DNA of 33,590 nucleotides, from positions 1 through 33,590 of the forward strand of contig NZ_WPCF01000017.1 in the NCBI RefSeq assembly GCF_009741975.1. The letters run 5' to 3'. The translations under genes were made by a program, and so were the position numbers. Positions 7,944-19,824 of this stretch are shown piece by piece. Under the pieces are notes generated by a model, which was given only the letters and a program-made list of their open reading frames with translations, ran no database searches and was not told the DNA's origin. Each line of letters starts with the position of its first letter. The first letter of the stretch is position 1. The DNA comes from Halobacterium sp. CBA1126. GTDB taxonomy: Archaea; Halobacteriota; Halobacteria; Halobacteriales; Halobacteriaceae.

Positions 7944-9527
7944 CTACTCGCCGTTCAGCTCGATGTTGTGGACGTCGATGATGCGGTCGTCCGCGAGCAG
8001 CTCCTCGAGGGCTTCCTCGGGGACCGTGGAGTCGAGGTTGTAGACGGTCAGCGCCTCGCCGCCGATGGTCTCGCGGGCGTTGAACATCCCCGCGATGTTG
8101 ACGTCGGCGTCGCCGAGCACGGTGCCGATGAAGCCGATGACGCCGGGCTCGTCCTTGTTGCGCGCGGCGAGCATGTGGCCGTGCGGGACGGCGTCGACGC
8201 GGTAGCCGTCGATCTTCACGAGGCGGGGGTCGTCGCCCGCGAACAGCGTGCCGGAGACGGTGAGCTCCTCGTCGCTGTTCCCGACCGTGACCGAGACGAG
8301 GCTCTGGAAGTCCTCGCTCTGGCGGGTCTTCGACTCGGTGACGTCGATGCCGCGCTCCTCGGCGACCCGGGGAGCGTTGACGGCGTTGACCTGCCACTCC
8401 AGCGGGTCGAAGACGCCCTTCTGGGCGCTCGCGGTGACGAGGTCGAGGTCCTCCTCGGCGATGTCGCCCTCGTAGCTGACCTCGACGCGCTCGATGCGGC
8501 CGTCGAACAGCTGCGCGGCGACCTTCCCCGCGGTCTCGGCGAGGCCGATGTACGGCTCGATGCGGCCGAACGAGCTCTCGTCGACGCTCGGCGCGTTCAG
8601 CGCGTTCAGCACCGGTTCGTCGTCGAACGCCGCGACCACCTGGTCGGCGGTGGAGGTGGCGACGTGTTCCTGGGCGGCCTGCGTGGACGCGCCGAGGTGC
8701 GGCGTCACCACGATGTCCTCGACGTCGAGCAGCGGGGAGTCGTCGGGCAGCGGCTCCTCCGTGAACACGTCGAGTGCGGCGCCCGCGAGCACGCCGTCCT
8801 CGACGGCTTCGACGAGCGCGTCCTCGTCGACGACGCCGCCGCGCGCGACGTTCACGACGTAGCCGTCCTCGAGCTGCGCGAACTCGTCCTCGCCGAGCAG
8901 CCCCTCGGTCTCGTCGGTGAGCGGGACGTGGACGGTGACGAAGTCCGCGCGCTCGATGCACTCGTCGAACTCAACGAGGTCGGCGCCGAGCTGTTCGGCG
9001 CGGTCCTCGCCGATGTAGGGGTCGTAGGCGACGAGGTCCATGCCGAGGCCGCCGAGGCGCTTGGCGACCTCCTGGCCGACGCGGCCGAGGCCGACGACGC
9101 CCAGCGTCTTCCCGTTGAGTTCCGTGCCGAGGAACTCGCCTTTCGCCCACTCGCCGCCCTTCAGGCGGGTGTGGGCCTGCGGGATGGAGCGCGCGGCGGC
9201 GAACGCCATCGCGACGCTGTGCTCGGCGGCGGCGCGGACGTTCCCCTCGGGGGCGTTCGCGACGATGACGCCGTGGTCGGTGGCGGCGTCGATGTCGATG
9301 TTGTCCACGCCGATGCCGGCGCGCCCGACGATGAGGAGGTCGTCGGCGGCCTCGAAGACCTCCTCGGTGACTTCGGTGCCGGAGCGGACGATGAGACCGT
9401 GGGCGTCGCTGACGGCGTCGAGGAGCGCGTCGCCCTCCACGTCGTAGGCGGTTTCGACGTCGTGGCCCGCCTCGCGGAGCCGGTCGAGGCCGGCGTCCGC
9501 GATGGGGTCCGTGACGAGTACCTTCAT
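7944..9527 (-). CDS. serA: D-3-phosphoglycerate dehydrogenase
   Basis: First enzyme of serine synthesis: oxidises 3-phosphoglycerate to 3-phosphohydroxypyruvate with NAD+. The 527-residue protein has the full long-form layout. The substrate domain comes first, then the NAD-binding motif GLGRVGQEVA at about residue 147. NVARGGVVDE carries the substrate Arg, the Glu lies in the DVFTEEP region, and VTPHLGAST carries the catalytic His near 280. An intervening domain spans about 310-440, and a C-terminal ACT domain contains KDEPGVIGFIGTVL. The ACT domain suggests serine feedback, as in bacterial long SerA (knowledge of the family, not seen here). serB lies about 1 kb away, divergently. Confidence 0.95.
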   Translation of the reverse strand: MKVLVTDPIADAGLDRLREAGHDVETAYDVEGDALLDAVSDAHGLIVRSGTEVTEEVFEAADDLLIVGRAGIGVDNIDIDAATDHGVIVANAPEGNVRAAAEHSVAMAFAAARSIPQAHTRLKGGEWAKGEFLGTELNGKTLGVVGLGRVGQEVAKRLGGLGMDLVAYDPYIGEDRAEQLGADLVEFDECIERADFVTVHVPLTDETEGLLGEDEFAQLEDGYVVNVARGGVVDEDALVEAVEDGVLAGAALDVFTEEPLPDDSPLLDVEDIVVTPHLGASTQAAQEHVATSTADQVVAAFDDEPVLNALNAPSVDESSFGRIEPYIGLAETAGKVAAQLFDGRIERVEVSYEGDIAEEDLDLVTASAQKGVFDPLEWQVNAVNAPRVAEERGIDVTESKTRQSEDFQSLVSVTVGNSDEELTVSGTLFAGDDPRLVKIDGYRVDAVPHGHMLAARNKDEPGVIGFIGTVLGDADVNIAGMFNARETIGGEALTVYNLDSTVPEEALEELLADDRIIDVHNIELNGE

Positions 9528-9551
9528 GAGAGGTCGGTCGGTTCACTCGCG

Positions 9552-9557
9552 GATAAG
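9552..9557 (-). promoter_or_regulatory. TATA-like box of serA (leaderless)
   Basis: On the minus strand the hexamer CTTATC lies centred 27-28 nt before the serA ATG at 9527, preceded by an A-rich BRE-like patch. The spacing predicts transcription starting at or next to the start codon. Confidence 0.6.
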
Positions 9558-9581
9558 CGTTTCCGCACGCACACGAATTGT

Positions 9582-9601
9582 CGGTGGTTCACGCACCACC
9601 G
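9582..9601. promoter_or_regulatory. Perfect inverted repeat, candidate operator
   Basis: The arms CGGTGGT and ACCACCG are perfect complements around a 6-base spacer (TCACGC). The repeat lies in the 249-bp divergent gap between serA and the aldolase gene, about 25-45 nt upstream of the serA TATA-like box. It could bind a dimeric regulator of serA or form a small hairpin. No known operator is matched. Confidence 0.35.
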
Positions 9602-9745
9602 TACTATCCTCGTTCGTGCATACTTCTCCCGCAGAAAGTGGACGTTTGCCCACGCCCGCGCGGCGAGCCGGCGGCGCTTGCCGGCCCCGGCCGGTTCCGC
9701 GGTGTCTGGCGTCCTCGGCCGGTTCGGGGCGCGTCGGCCCCCGAA

Positions 9746-9754
9746 GCCTATCTG
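9746..9754 (+). promoter_or_regulatory. TATA-like box of the aldolase gene
   Basis: GCCTATCTG is centred 27 nt before the ATG at 9777, consistent with a leaderless transcript. Confidence 0.45.
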
Positions 9755-9776
9755 TGGACCGCGCGTCGGTAGTGGT

Positions 9777-10566
9777 ATGGCTCACTCACCGCCCGGGAAC
9801 CAGTTGCGTGAGCGCGTCCAGAACGACGGCGTCGCCGTCGGCGTGCTCGACTCGACGTACAGCCCGACGCTCGTGGAGTTCTACGGCGAGCTCGGCGTGG
9901 ACTTCGTGTGGCTGGACTTCGAGCACGGCGGCCCCGACCCGTGGGACGGCCCGACCGTCGAGAACCTCCTGCGGGCGGCCGAGCGCACCGGCGTCGACCT
10001 GCTCGTGCGCCTCCCGGACAGGGACCCGTCGCTCGTGCGGAAGGCCCTCGACCTCGGCGTCCGGAACGTCTTCCTGCCGCGCGTCGAGACCGCCGCCGAG
10101 GTCGAGGCCGCCGTGAAGGCTCGCGCTTCGAGTACGACGGCGGCCCCGGCGACCGCGGGCTCGGGTCGCCGCGGGCGCGACGCTGGGGGCTCGCCGAGGA
10201 CTACGTCGCCCGCGAGGACCGCGAGACGATGGTCGGCGCCACGATCGAGACGCGGGAAGCCGTCGAGAACATCGACGACATCCTCGCCGTGCCCGAGCTC
10301 GGGTTCGTCTTCCTCGGGCCGCTGGACCTCTCGGTGGCGTACGGCCACCCCGGGGAACTCGACCACCCAGAGGTACAGGAGGCCGTGGAGACGGCGCGCG
10401 CGGCGGCCGTCGACGCCGGCGTCCCGGTCGGCGGGCTGGGCTTCGGCACCGAGGACGCCAGCGAGAAGGCCGAGGACGGCTACCAGATACTGAACCTCGG
10501 GAGCACCACGGCGCCCTGGAGGAGGTCGTCTCCGGCTGGCTCGAAGCCTTCGACGGCCGCGAGTAA
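9777..10566 (+). pseudogene. HpcH/HpaI-family aldolase with two single-base frameshifts
   Basis: Class-II, metal-dependent aldolase of the HpcH/HpaI (2,4-dihydroxyhept-2-ene-1,7-dioate aldolase / RhmA) family. These enzymes cleave 2-keto-3-deoxy acids to pyruvate and an aldehyde; the substrate here is unknown. The first frame shows DFVWLDFEHGG (catalytic base region) and NVFLPRVETAAEVEAAV with the metal-ligand Glu. One base is lost at 10120-10121, after which SRFEYDGGPGDRG, ETREAVENIDDIL and FLGPLDLSVAYGHPG follow. A second base is lost at about 10510, after LNLGSTT, where the last frame gives ALEEVVSGWLEAFDGRE. The restored protein has about 263 residues, normal for the family. Both lesions lie in short GC-rich strings and all motifs are intact, so assembly error is plausible. 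Placement between serA and serB may be functional or chance. Confidence 0.8.
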
Positions 10567-10617
10567 CGTCTGCCAGAGGAGCGGGGCTTTTCCCTGCCCG
10601 TCGCCTACCCGGAGCTG

Positions 10618-11256
10618 ATGACGCTCGTCGCGTTCGACTTCGACGGCACGCTCGCAGACTCGGAGATGATGGACCGCCTCGCCGCCCGCCACGGCGTCGG
10701 CGACGAGGTCGCCGGCATCACCGAGCGCGCGATGCGCGGGGAGCTCTCGTACGCCGAGAGCCTCCGCGAGCGAGCCTCGCTCGTCGGCGGCCTCTCCGCG
10801 GCCGACGCCGCCGACGTGTACGGCGACGTCCGCCTGCGGGACGGCGCGGGCGAACTGCTCGCCAAGCTCTCCGAGGACGGCGTCCGCGTCGTCGTGCTCA
10901 CCGGCGGCTTCGGGCCGGGCGTGGAGGCCGCCCTCGACGCCGCGGGCGCGTCCGTCGACCGCGTGGTCGCCAACAGCCTCCCGGAGGCCGACGGCGTACT
11001 CACGGGCGACGTGGAGGGGCCGCTCATCGAGGGGACGAAAGACGACGCGCTCGCGGAGGTCTGCGCGGAGTACGGCGTCGACGTCGCCGACTCCGTGGCC
11101 GTCGGGGACGGCGCCAACGACGCGCCGATGCTCGACGAGGCGGGCTGCGGCGTCGGCTTCCAGCCGAAACCCGGCGTCGAAGAGCACTGCGACGTGGTCG
11201 TCGAGTCGATGGCCGAACTGGAGGCGCTGCTGCGCGAGCGAAGGATTCTGGGGTAG
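10618..11256 (+). CDS. serB: Phosphoserine phosphatase
   Basis: HAD-family phosphatase that finishes serine synthesis by removing phosphate from phosphoserine. The 212-residue protein starts with the nucleophile motif FDFDGTLADSE (the DxDGT aspartates at about residues 7-9). It continues with motif II VVVLTGGFGPGVEAAL, and ends with motif III/IV lysine and VGDGANDAPML. A GGAG sequence at 10611-10614 could help initiation. It follows the aldolase gene by 51 bases and may be cotranscribed with it. A closely related HAD phosphatase of other specificity cannot be excluded, but linkage to serA supports SerB. Confidence 0.88.
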   Translation: MTLVAFDFDGTLADSEMMDRLAARHGVGDEVAGITERAMRGELSYAESLRERASLVGGLSAADAADVYGDVRLRDGAGELLAKLSEDGVRVVVLTGGFGPGVEAALDAAGASVDRVVANSLPEADGVLTGDVEGPLIEGTKDDALAEVCAEYGVDVADSVAVGDGANDAPMLDEAGCGVGFQPKPGVEEHCDVVVESMAELEALLRERRILG

Positions 11257-11272
11257 GCCCGCGAGAGCGGGC
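11257..11272 (+). terminator. Hairpin directly after serB
   Basis: GCCCGC and GCGGGC pair perfectly around a GAGA tetraloop immediately after the serB stop. No long T-tract follows, so termination is unproven. A second hairpin at 11310-11332 has 8-bp arms (CCCGCGAC / GTCGCGGG). The rest of the 217-bp gap before the next gene holds AT-rich patches but no further gene. Confidence 0.4.
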
Positions 11273-11473
11273 GACGGGGTTGTCGCGTTCTCGAAGCGTG
11301 TGACAGAAACCCGCGACGGGTGGAGTCGCGGGGGTTCCCGAGTCGGGCGGCCAGGGCACACTGAGCGGTACCGACCCGGGCGACTGTCCGTAGGCCGCTC
11401 TCACCCTTGCTTAATTGCCCGTTAACGTCGCTTTCCTCACGTGATTACGGGGACAGTTCCAGCGGAAGCTTGA

Positions 11474-12034
11474 TTGGCCGAAGCGCCGAACCCCGGCGTA
11501 GTGGCTGCCGACAATCCGACCGCCGACCTCCCCGAGACGGACATCCACGACGTCCTGCGGAACGACCGCCGCCGCATGGTCCTCGAGCTGCTCGGCGACG
11601 CCGACGAGCCGGTGACCGCCCGAGAGCTCTCGGAGGTCATCGCGGCCCGGGAGACCGGCGAGGAGCCGCCGCCGCGCGACGTCCGGCAGAGCGTCTACAT
11701 CTCCCTCCAGCAGACCCACCTGCCGAAGCTCGCGGAGCTGGGCATCGTGGAGTACGACGAGCAGACGAAGGAGGTGCGGCCCGCGGAGAACGCGCCCGCG
11801 GTCGGCGTCTACATGGAGGTCGTCCCGAAGTACGGCCTCTCGTACGCCGAGTACTACGCCGCGCTGGGCGTGCTCGGCGCGCTCCTCGTCGTCGCCGCGG
11901 AAGTCGGCGTCCCGGGCGTGAGCGCGGTGAGCGCGAGCGCGTGGGCGGTCGCCGTCTTTGCCGTACTCGTGGCGTCCGCGGCGTACCAGACGTACAGCCA
12001 GCGGAGCGCGCTCGTCCACCGGCTGCGGGACTAG
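11474..12034 (+). CDS. DUF7344-type winged-helix protein with two membrane segments
   Basis: A 186-residue haloarchaeal protein. Residues about 23-95 form a winged-helix-like domain with the signature DVLRNDRRRMVLELL, then RELSEVIAARE and VYISLQQTHLPKLAELGIVEYD, typical of the DUF7344 family. The C-terminal third has two hydrophobic segments (about 125-145 and 150-168), so the regulator is probably membrane-anchored. Its targets are unknown. The TTG at 11474 has GATTAC about 28 nt upstream. The in-frame GTG at 11501 is an alternative start, and the sequence does not settle the choice. The stop shares the palindrome CTAG with the stop of the convergent metY gene. Confidence 0.75.
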   Translation: MAEAPNPGVVAADNPTADLPETDIHDVLRNDRRRMVLELLGDADEPVTARELSEVIAARETGEEPPPRDVRQSVYISLQQTHLPKLAELGIVEYDEQTKEVRPAENAPAVGVYMEVVPKYGLSYAEYYAALGVLGALLVVAAEVGVPGVSAVSASAWAVAVFAVLVASAAYQTYSQRSALVHRLRD

Positions 12035-13326
12035 TTCGACGCTTCTTCGATGGCGGCCTCGAGGTCCGCGACGACGTCCGCGGGGTCCTCGATGCCGACG
12101 CTCAGGCGCACGAGGTCGTCGCGGACGCCCGCGGCCTCCTTCTCCTCGTCGGTGAGCTGCTGGTGGGTGGTGCTCGCGGGGTGGATGATGAGCGTCTTCG
12201 CGTCCCCGACGTTCGCCAGCAGGCTCGCGAGGTCGGTGTTCTCCGTGGTCTCCTTGGCGGCCTCGTAGCCGCCCGCCAGCCCGAACGTGATCATGCCGCC
12301 GTAGCCGCCGTCGAGGTACTCGGTGGCGTTGTCGTGGGTCGGGTGGTCCTCCAGCCCGGGGTAGGTGACCCACGCGACGTCCTCGTGGTCGACGAGGTAC
12401 TCCGCGACCTTCTGGGCGTTCTCGCAGTGTTTCTCCATGCGCAGCGGCAGCGACTCCAGTTTCTCCAAGGTCTGCCACGCGTCGAACGGCGACTGCTGGT
12501 TCCCGAGGTCGCGGAGCCCACGGGCGATGGCGGTGTACGTGAACGCCGCGTCGCCGAACGCCTCCGAGAAGTTCACGCCGTGGTAGGCGGGGTTGTCCTG
12601 GGCGACCTCGGGGTACTTCTCGGCGTGGGCGTCCCAATCGAAGTCCCCGCCGTCGACGAGCGCGCCGCCGACCGTGGTGCCGGCGCCGTGAATCCACTTC
12701 GTGGTGGAGTGCCAGACGATGTCCGCGCCGTGCTCGATGGGGTTACAGAGGTACGGCGTCGCGAACGTGTTGTCCACGATAAGGGGAACGCCCGCCTCGT
12801 CGGTGATTTCGCCGAGGCGCTCGAAGTCCGGCGTCGTGAGGCTCGGGTTGCCGATGGTCTCCACGAGCACGTACGCGGTGTCCTCGTCGATGGCCTCCTC
12901 GTAGGCGTCGTAGTCGAGGGCGTCGACGAACTCCGTCTCGATGCCGCGGCGCTCCACGCTGTGCGTGAGGTACGTGTACGTGCCGCCGTAGAGGTCGCTG
13001 GACGCGACGATGTTGTCGCCGGCGCTCGCGAGCACGAACGTCGCGAGGTCGAGACTCGCCATCCCGGAGGAGGTGGCGACCGCGCCGACGCCGCCCTCGA
13101 GAGCCGCGAGCCGCTCCTGGAGCGTCTCCACCGTGGGGTTCATCAGCCGCGAGTAGATGTACCCGGGCTTCTCGAGGGCGAACTGCGCGGCGGCGTCGTC
13201 GCTGTCCTCGAAGACGTACGACGTCGTCTGGTAGATGGGCGGCGCGCGCGACCCGGTCGCGGGGTCGACTTCCTGTCCGGCGTGGACGCTGTTCGTGTCG
13301 AACTCGTAGTCGTCTCCGTCTCCCAT
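12031..13326 (-). CDS. metY: O-acetylhomoserine aminocarboxypropyltransferase (sulfhydrylase)
   Basis: PLP enzyme that makes homocysteine from O-acetylhomoserine and sulfide. The 431-residue protein has the Cys/Met-metabolism fold. [11 protein letters not shown] is N-terminal, IYSRLMNPTVETLQERLA and SSGMASLDLATF form the cofactor site, and [14 protein letters not shown] holds the PLP Asp. The Schiff-base Lys lies in HSTTKWIHGAGTT. HPASTTHQQLT and RLSVGIEDPADV are the C-terminal substrate motifs. An ATG at 13326 is preceded by a TATA-like box at leaderless spacing. It is about 100 bp downstream of metX on the same strand but appears to have its own promoter. Confidence 0.9.
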   Translation of the reverse strand: MGDGDDYEFDTNSVHAGQEVDPATGSRAPPIYQTTSYVFEDSDDAAAQFALEKPGYIYSRLMNPTVETLQERLAALEGGVGAVATSSGMASLDLATFVLASAGDNIVASSDLYGGTYTYLTHSVERRGIETEFVDALDYDAYEEAIDEDTAYVLVETIGNPSLTTPDFERLGEITDEAGVPLIVDNTFATPYLCNPIEHGADIVWHSTTKWIHGAGTTVGGALVDGGDFDWDAHAEKYPEVAQDNPAYHGVNFSEAFGDAAFTYTAIARGLRDLGNQQSPFDAWQTLEKLESLPLRMEKHCENAQKVAEYLVDHEDVAWVTYPGLEDHPTHDNATEYLDGGYGGMITFGLAGGYEAAKETTENTDLASLLANVGDAKTLIIHPASTTHQQLTDEEKEAAGVRDDLVRLSVGIEDPADVVADLEAAIEEASN

Positions 13327-13351
13327 GGGCGTACGTGCGTGCCCCGGGGCC

Positions 13352-13357
13352 GTTAAG
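13352..13357 (-). promoter_or_regulatory. TATA-like box of metY
   Basis: On the minus strand CTTAAC is centred about 28 nt before the metY ATG in an otherwise very GC-rich gap, suggesting a metY promoter separate from the metX operon. Confidence 0.5.
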
Positions 13358-13430
13358 CCGGGGGGTCGCCCGCAGTTCCTGCCGGCTGCGGTGACGCGCA
13401 CGCGGCGACGAATCGGCCGGGAGACGCGCG

Positions 13431-14612
13431 CTACCCCGAGAAGAGGCTGTTGTGGACGGGGGCGTACAGCGTCCGACGGTCGTCGTCGTGGTCGACGGTG
13501 TCGGTGACGGCGCGGCCGGCGACGCCGTTCGCGAGGAAGTCCCGGACCGGCGGGCCGACGGACTCCGGTTCGACGAGGAACGCGTCGTGGCCGTGGTCGG
13601 ACTCGACGACGTGGTGGGAGACCGGGACCTCCTGCTCGCGGAACGCCTGCGCGACGCCCTCGCTCTGGTCGACCGTGAAGTGCCAGTCGCCCGTGAACGA
13701 CACGAGCAGGGCCTCGCCGGCGAACGCGCCGACGGCGCCGGCGTCGGAGTCGTACCCCTCCGCGAGGTCGTAGTCGTCCATCGCCCGCGTGAGGTAGAGG
13801 TAGCTGTTCGCGTCGAAGCGGTCGGTGAACTTCTCGGCCTGGTAGTCGAGGTACGACTCCACGTCCCGGTAGGGGAAGAACGCGCCCGCGTCGTCGACGG
13901 GGAACGCGTCGCTGCCGGCCTCCCGGCCCGCGGTGCGGCGGCCGAACTTCTGCTCCATGGAGTCCTTCGAGAGGTACATCAGGTGGCCGAGCTGGCGGGC
14001 GAGCGCGAGCCCCTGCGTCGGGAACTCGCCGTCGTAGTAGTCGCCGCCGTTCCAGTTCGGGTCGCCGCGGATGGCCCGTCGCGCGACCGCGTTCAGCCCG
14101 AGACACTGCGCGTCGAGACGCGGGGCGGCGGCGATGGCGGCGACGCGGCGGGCGTCGTCGGGGAACCGGCGCGCCCAGTCGAGGGCGTTCATCCCGCCGA
14201 CGCTCCCGCCGAGGACGGCGTGCAGGCGGCCGACGCCGAGGTCGTCGAGGAGGCGGCGCTGGCTGCGCGTCCAGTCGCCGACCGTGACCGGCGGGAAGTC
14301 CGTGCCGTAGGGCTCGCCGTCCGGCCCCTCGGTGGCGGGGCCGTCCGTGCCGTAACACGACCCGGGGACGTTCGCGCAGACGACGTAGTACTCGTTCGTG
14401 TCGATGGCCTTCCCCGGGCCGACGACGTCGTGCCACCAGCCCCGGCCCTGGCCGTCGCCGCGGCCGCGGACGTGCTGGCTGCCGGTGAGCGCGTGACAGA
14501 CCAGCACCGCGTTGTCGCCCGTGAACTCGCCGTACGTCTCGTAGGCGACGGTGAAGTCCTCGAGGGTCTGCCCGCACTCGAACTCGAACTCGTCGAAGGT
14601 GGTCGTCGGCAT
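13431..14612 (-). CDS. metX: Homoserine O-acetyltransferase
   Basis: Alpha/beta-hydrolase-fold enzyme transferring acetyl from acetyl-CoA to homoserine, which supplies the substrate of both neighbouring sulfhydrylase-like genes. The 393-residue protein shows the nucleophile elbow [13 protein letters not shown] near residue 145, with [10 protein letters not shown] and [12 protein letters not shown] before it. The conserved NPNW-like segment reads [10 protein letters not shown]. The Asp and His of the triad lie in FTGDWHFT and [10 protein letters not shown] near the C-terminus. The ATG overlaps the stop of the upstream gene by one base (TGATG), indicating translational coupling. Confidence 0.93.
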   Translation of the reverse strand: MPTTTFDEFEFECGQTLEDFTVAYETYGEFTGDNAVLVCHALTGSQHVRGRGDGQGRGWWHDVVGPGKAIDTNEYYVVCANVPGSCYGTDGPATEGPDGEPYGTDFPPVTVGDWTRSQRRLLDDLGVGRLHAVLGGSVGGMNALDWARRFPDDARRVAAIAAAPRLDAQCLGLNAVARRAIRGDPNWNGGDYYDGEFPTQGLALARQLGHLMYLSKDSMEQKFGRRTAGREAGSDAFPVDDAGAFFPYRDVESYLDYQAEKFTDRFDANSYLYLTRAMDDYDLAEGYDSDAGAVGAFAGEALLVSFTGDWHFTVDQSEGVAQAFREQEVPVSHHVVESDHGHDAFLVEPESVGPPVRDFLANGVAGRAVTDTVDHDDDRRTLYAPVHNSLFSG

Positions 14613-15895
14613 CAGTGAGCGACCTCCAGCGCGCGGTCGAAGTCCGCGAGCACGTCCGCGGCGTCCTCGATGCCGACGGAGACGCGGATCATGTCGGGGC
14701 GGACGCCGGCGGCTCGCTGTTCGTCCTCGGAGAGCTGTGCGTGCGTGGTGCTCGCGGGGTGGATGACGAGGGTCTTCGCGTCCCCGACGTTCGCCGCGAA
14801 CGACGCCAGTTCGACGCCCTCGCAGACGGCCTTCGCGGCGTCGAAGCCGCCCTCGGGGCCGAACGTGAGCATCCCGCCGTACCCGTCTTCCAGGTACTCG
14901 CTGGCGGCGTCGTGCGTGGGGTGGCCCTCGTCGCCGGGGTAGGAGACCCACGCGACGTCGTCGCGGTCCGCGAGGAAGTCCGCGAGCGCGGCGGCGTTCT
15001 CGCAGTGGCGGTCCATCCGCAGCGGGAGCGTCTCGACGCCCTGCATCGTCTGCCAGGCGTCGAAGGGCGTCTGCCCGGTGCCGGTGGCGCGGACGGCGCG
15101 CTGGCGGACGGCCGCGGCGAGCGCGCGGTCGCCGAAGCGCTCGGTGAAGTCGAAGCCGTACGCGGGGTTCTCCCCGGAGAGTTCGGGGAAGTCGGCGTCG
15201 GGGTGGTCCCACGGGAACGTGCCGCCGTCGACGACGACGCCCCCCAGGGTCGTGCCGGCGCCGTGGAGCCACTTGGTCGTGGACTCCCAGACGACGTCCG
15301 CGCCGTGCTCGATGGGGCGGCAGAGGTGCGGGGTGGCGAACGTGTTGTCCACGACGAGCGGGACGGCGTGGTCGTGGGCGACGTCCGCGATGGCCTCGAA
15401 GTCGGGGGTGACGAGCGAGGGGTTCGCGATGGTCTCGACGTGGACGAACGCGGTGTCCTCGTCGATGGCGGCCTCGACGTCGGCGGGGTCGAGGGCGTCG
15501 ACGGTCCGAGTGTCGACGCCGCGCTTGCCCGCGATGTGCGAGAAGTACGTGCCGGTGCCGCCGTACATGTCCTCGCTGGCGACGATGTTCCGGCCGGCTT
15601 CCGCGAGGACGGTGGTGATGCCGTCGATGGCGCCCATGCCGGCGTTCGTGGCGACGGCGTCGACGCCGCCTTCGAGGCTGGCGAGGCGGTCCTCGAGGGT
15701 CGACACCGTGGGGTTGGAGATGCGCGAGTAGACGTCCGCCTCGGACTCCAGGGCGTACCTGTCGGCGGCGTCGTCGGCGTCCGGGAAGACGTACGAGGTG
15801 GTCTGGTAGATGGGCGGGGCGCGCGCCCCCGTCTCGTCGGGGGCCTGGCCCGCGTGGACGCTGCGGGTGTGGCGCCCGCCGCTCGCGTCGGTCAT
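14612..15895 (-). CDS. Second O-acetylhomoserine sulfhydrylase / cystathionine synthase-like PLP enzyme
   Basis: A paralogue of the metY product (427 residues) with the same architecture: [47 protein letters not shown], the PLP lysine in [13 protein letters not shown], and [13 protein letters not shown]. Substrate preference (sulfide, cysteine or another thiol) cannot be decided by eye. It could be a MetY isoenzyme or act as MetB (cystathionine gamma-synthase). It is the first gene of a two-gene operon with metX. I placed the start at 15895, where SVHAG follows directly as in the paralogue. The open frame upstream to 16048 runs through the promoter region and is not expected to be translated. 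Confidence 0.85.
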   Translation of the reverse strand: MTDASGGRHTRSVHAGQAPDETGARAPPIYQTTSYVFPDADDAADRYALESEADVYSRISNPTVSTLEDRLASLEGGVDAVATNAGMGAIDGITTVLAEAGRNIVASEDMYGGTGTYFSHIAGKRGVDTRTVDALDPADVEAAIDEDTAFVHVETIANPSLVTPDFEAIADVAHDHAVPLVVDNTFATPHLCRPIEHGADVVWESTTKWLHGAGTTLGGVVVDGGTFPWDHPDADFPELSGENPAYGFDFTERFGDRALAAAVRQRAVRATGTGQTPFDAWQTMQGVETLPLRMDRHCENAAALADFLADRDDVAWVSYPGDEGHPTHDAASEYLEDGYGGMLTFGPEGGFDAAKAVCEGVELASFAANVGDAKTLVIHPASTTHAQLSEDEQRAAGVRPDMIRVSVGIEDAADVLADFDRALEVAH

Positions 15896-15916
15896 GTATC
15901 CAAGTAATATAGCTCG

Positions 15917-15926
15917 AATAGAATAT
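15917..15926 (-). promoter_or_regulatory. TATA-like region of the metX operon
   Basis: The 30-bp stretch 15898-15927 is strikingly AT-rich for this genome. On the minus strand ATTCTATTCG lies about 27 nt before the ATG at 15895. A second AT-rich string at 15905-15912 lies closer to the start and may be part of an operator. Confidence 0.45.
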
Positions 15927-16052
15927 GCGTGGTAGTTACGGCAACGCTTGCCCGGTCCCGGCGAGACGGCGGCGCCGGCCGCCGATGCCCCCGGTTCCGG
16001 GTGCCGTGACCGATTCCGGCGCGTTCTTGACGGGGCGCGCGCAAGCACGGGT

Positions 16053-19383
<3,331 letters not shown>

Positions 19384-19498
19384 GCGGAGCGCTCGGCGCG
19401 TGGGCGTCGCTGTCCACTCGAAACCGCGGGCCGCCCCGGTCGCGTCGCTACGCGGCGAGAGAGCGGGAAAATACCGCCGTTAGTTCAGAAATCCGGGG

Positions 19499-19693
19499 TT
19501 ACGCGCGGACGACGTTCGTCGCGCGGGGACCCTTGGGAGCCTGCTCGATGTCGAATTCGATGCTCGTCCCCTCGGTGAGGTCCTCGCCGCCGACGTCCTC
19601 CATGTGGAAGAACACGTCGTCGTCCGCATCGTCAGTCGTGATGAAACCGTAGCCGCCGGTCTGGTTGAAGAAATCAACCTTGCCTTCTGCCAT
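19499..19693 (-). CDS. cspA: Cold-shock domain protein
   Basis: A 64-residue CSD/OB-fold nucleic-acid-binding protein, thought to act as an RNA chaperone. It shows AEGKVDFFNQTGGYGFITT with RNP1 (GYGFI) and DVFFHMEDV with RNP2, and ends PKGPRATNVVRA. Relative to bacterial CspA the surface is strongly acidic (DDADDD), as usual in halophiles. A TATA-like element on the minus strand (GTTATACG, plus-strand 19719-19726) lies about 30 nt before the ATG. The 115-bp gap between the ligA stop and the cspA stop contains a partial ORB-like string (19413-19430). Confidence 0.93.
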   Translation of the reverse strand: MAEGKVDFFNQTGGYGFITTDDADDDVFFHMEDVGGEDLTEGTSIEFDIEQAPKGPRATNVVRA

Positions 19694-19719
19694 TACGTAC
19701 ATAGAGAGGGGAGATGCAC

Positions 19720-19726
19720 GTATAAC
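19720..19726 (-). promoter_or_regulatory. TATA-like box of cspA
   Basis: GTTATAC on the minus strand is centred about 30 nt before the cspA start, predicting a 5' leader of only a few bases. Confidence 0.55.
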
Positions 19727-19824
19727 CATTCCGAGAGGAAGGGTAGCACGGAGGCCGGCGGACGAACGTCCAGATGGGAGTTCAGACAGCCGGCCGGAGG
19801 GCGCGAGCGCAGCGCAAAACGTGC

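Noticed and set aside
12967-13326. Tandem-repeat or insertion-element origin of the two metY copies
   Set aside because: No inverted terminal repeats, target duplications or transposase fragments surround either copy.
15895-16048. Extended N-terminus of the second metY-like gene
   Set aside because: The added residues are Arg/Pro-rich, cross the AT-rich promoter and have no counterpart in the paralogue.
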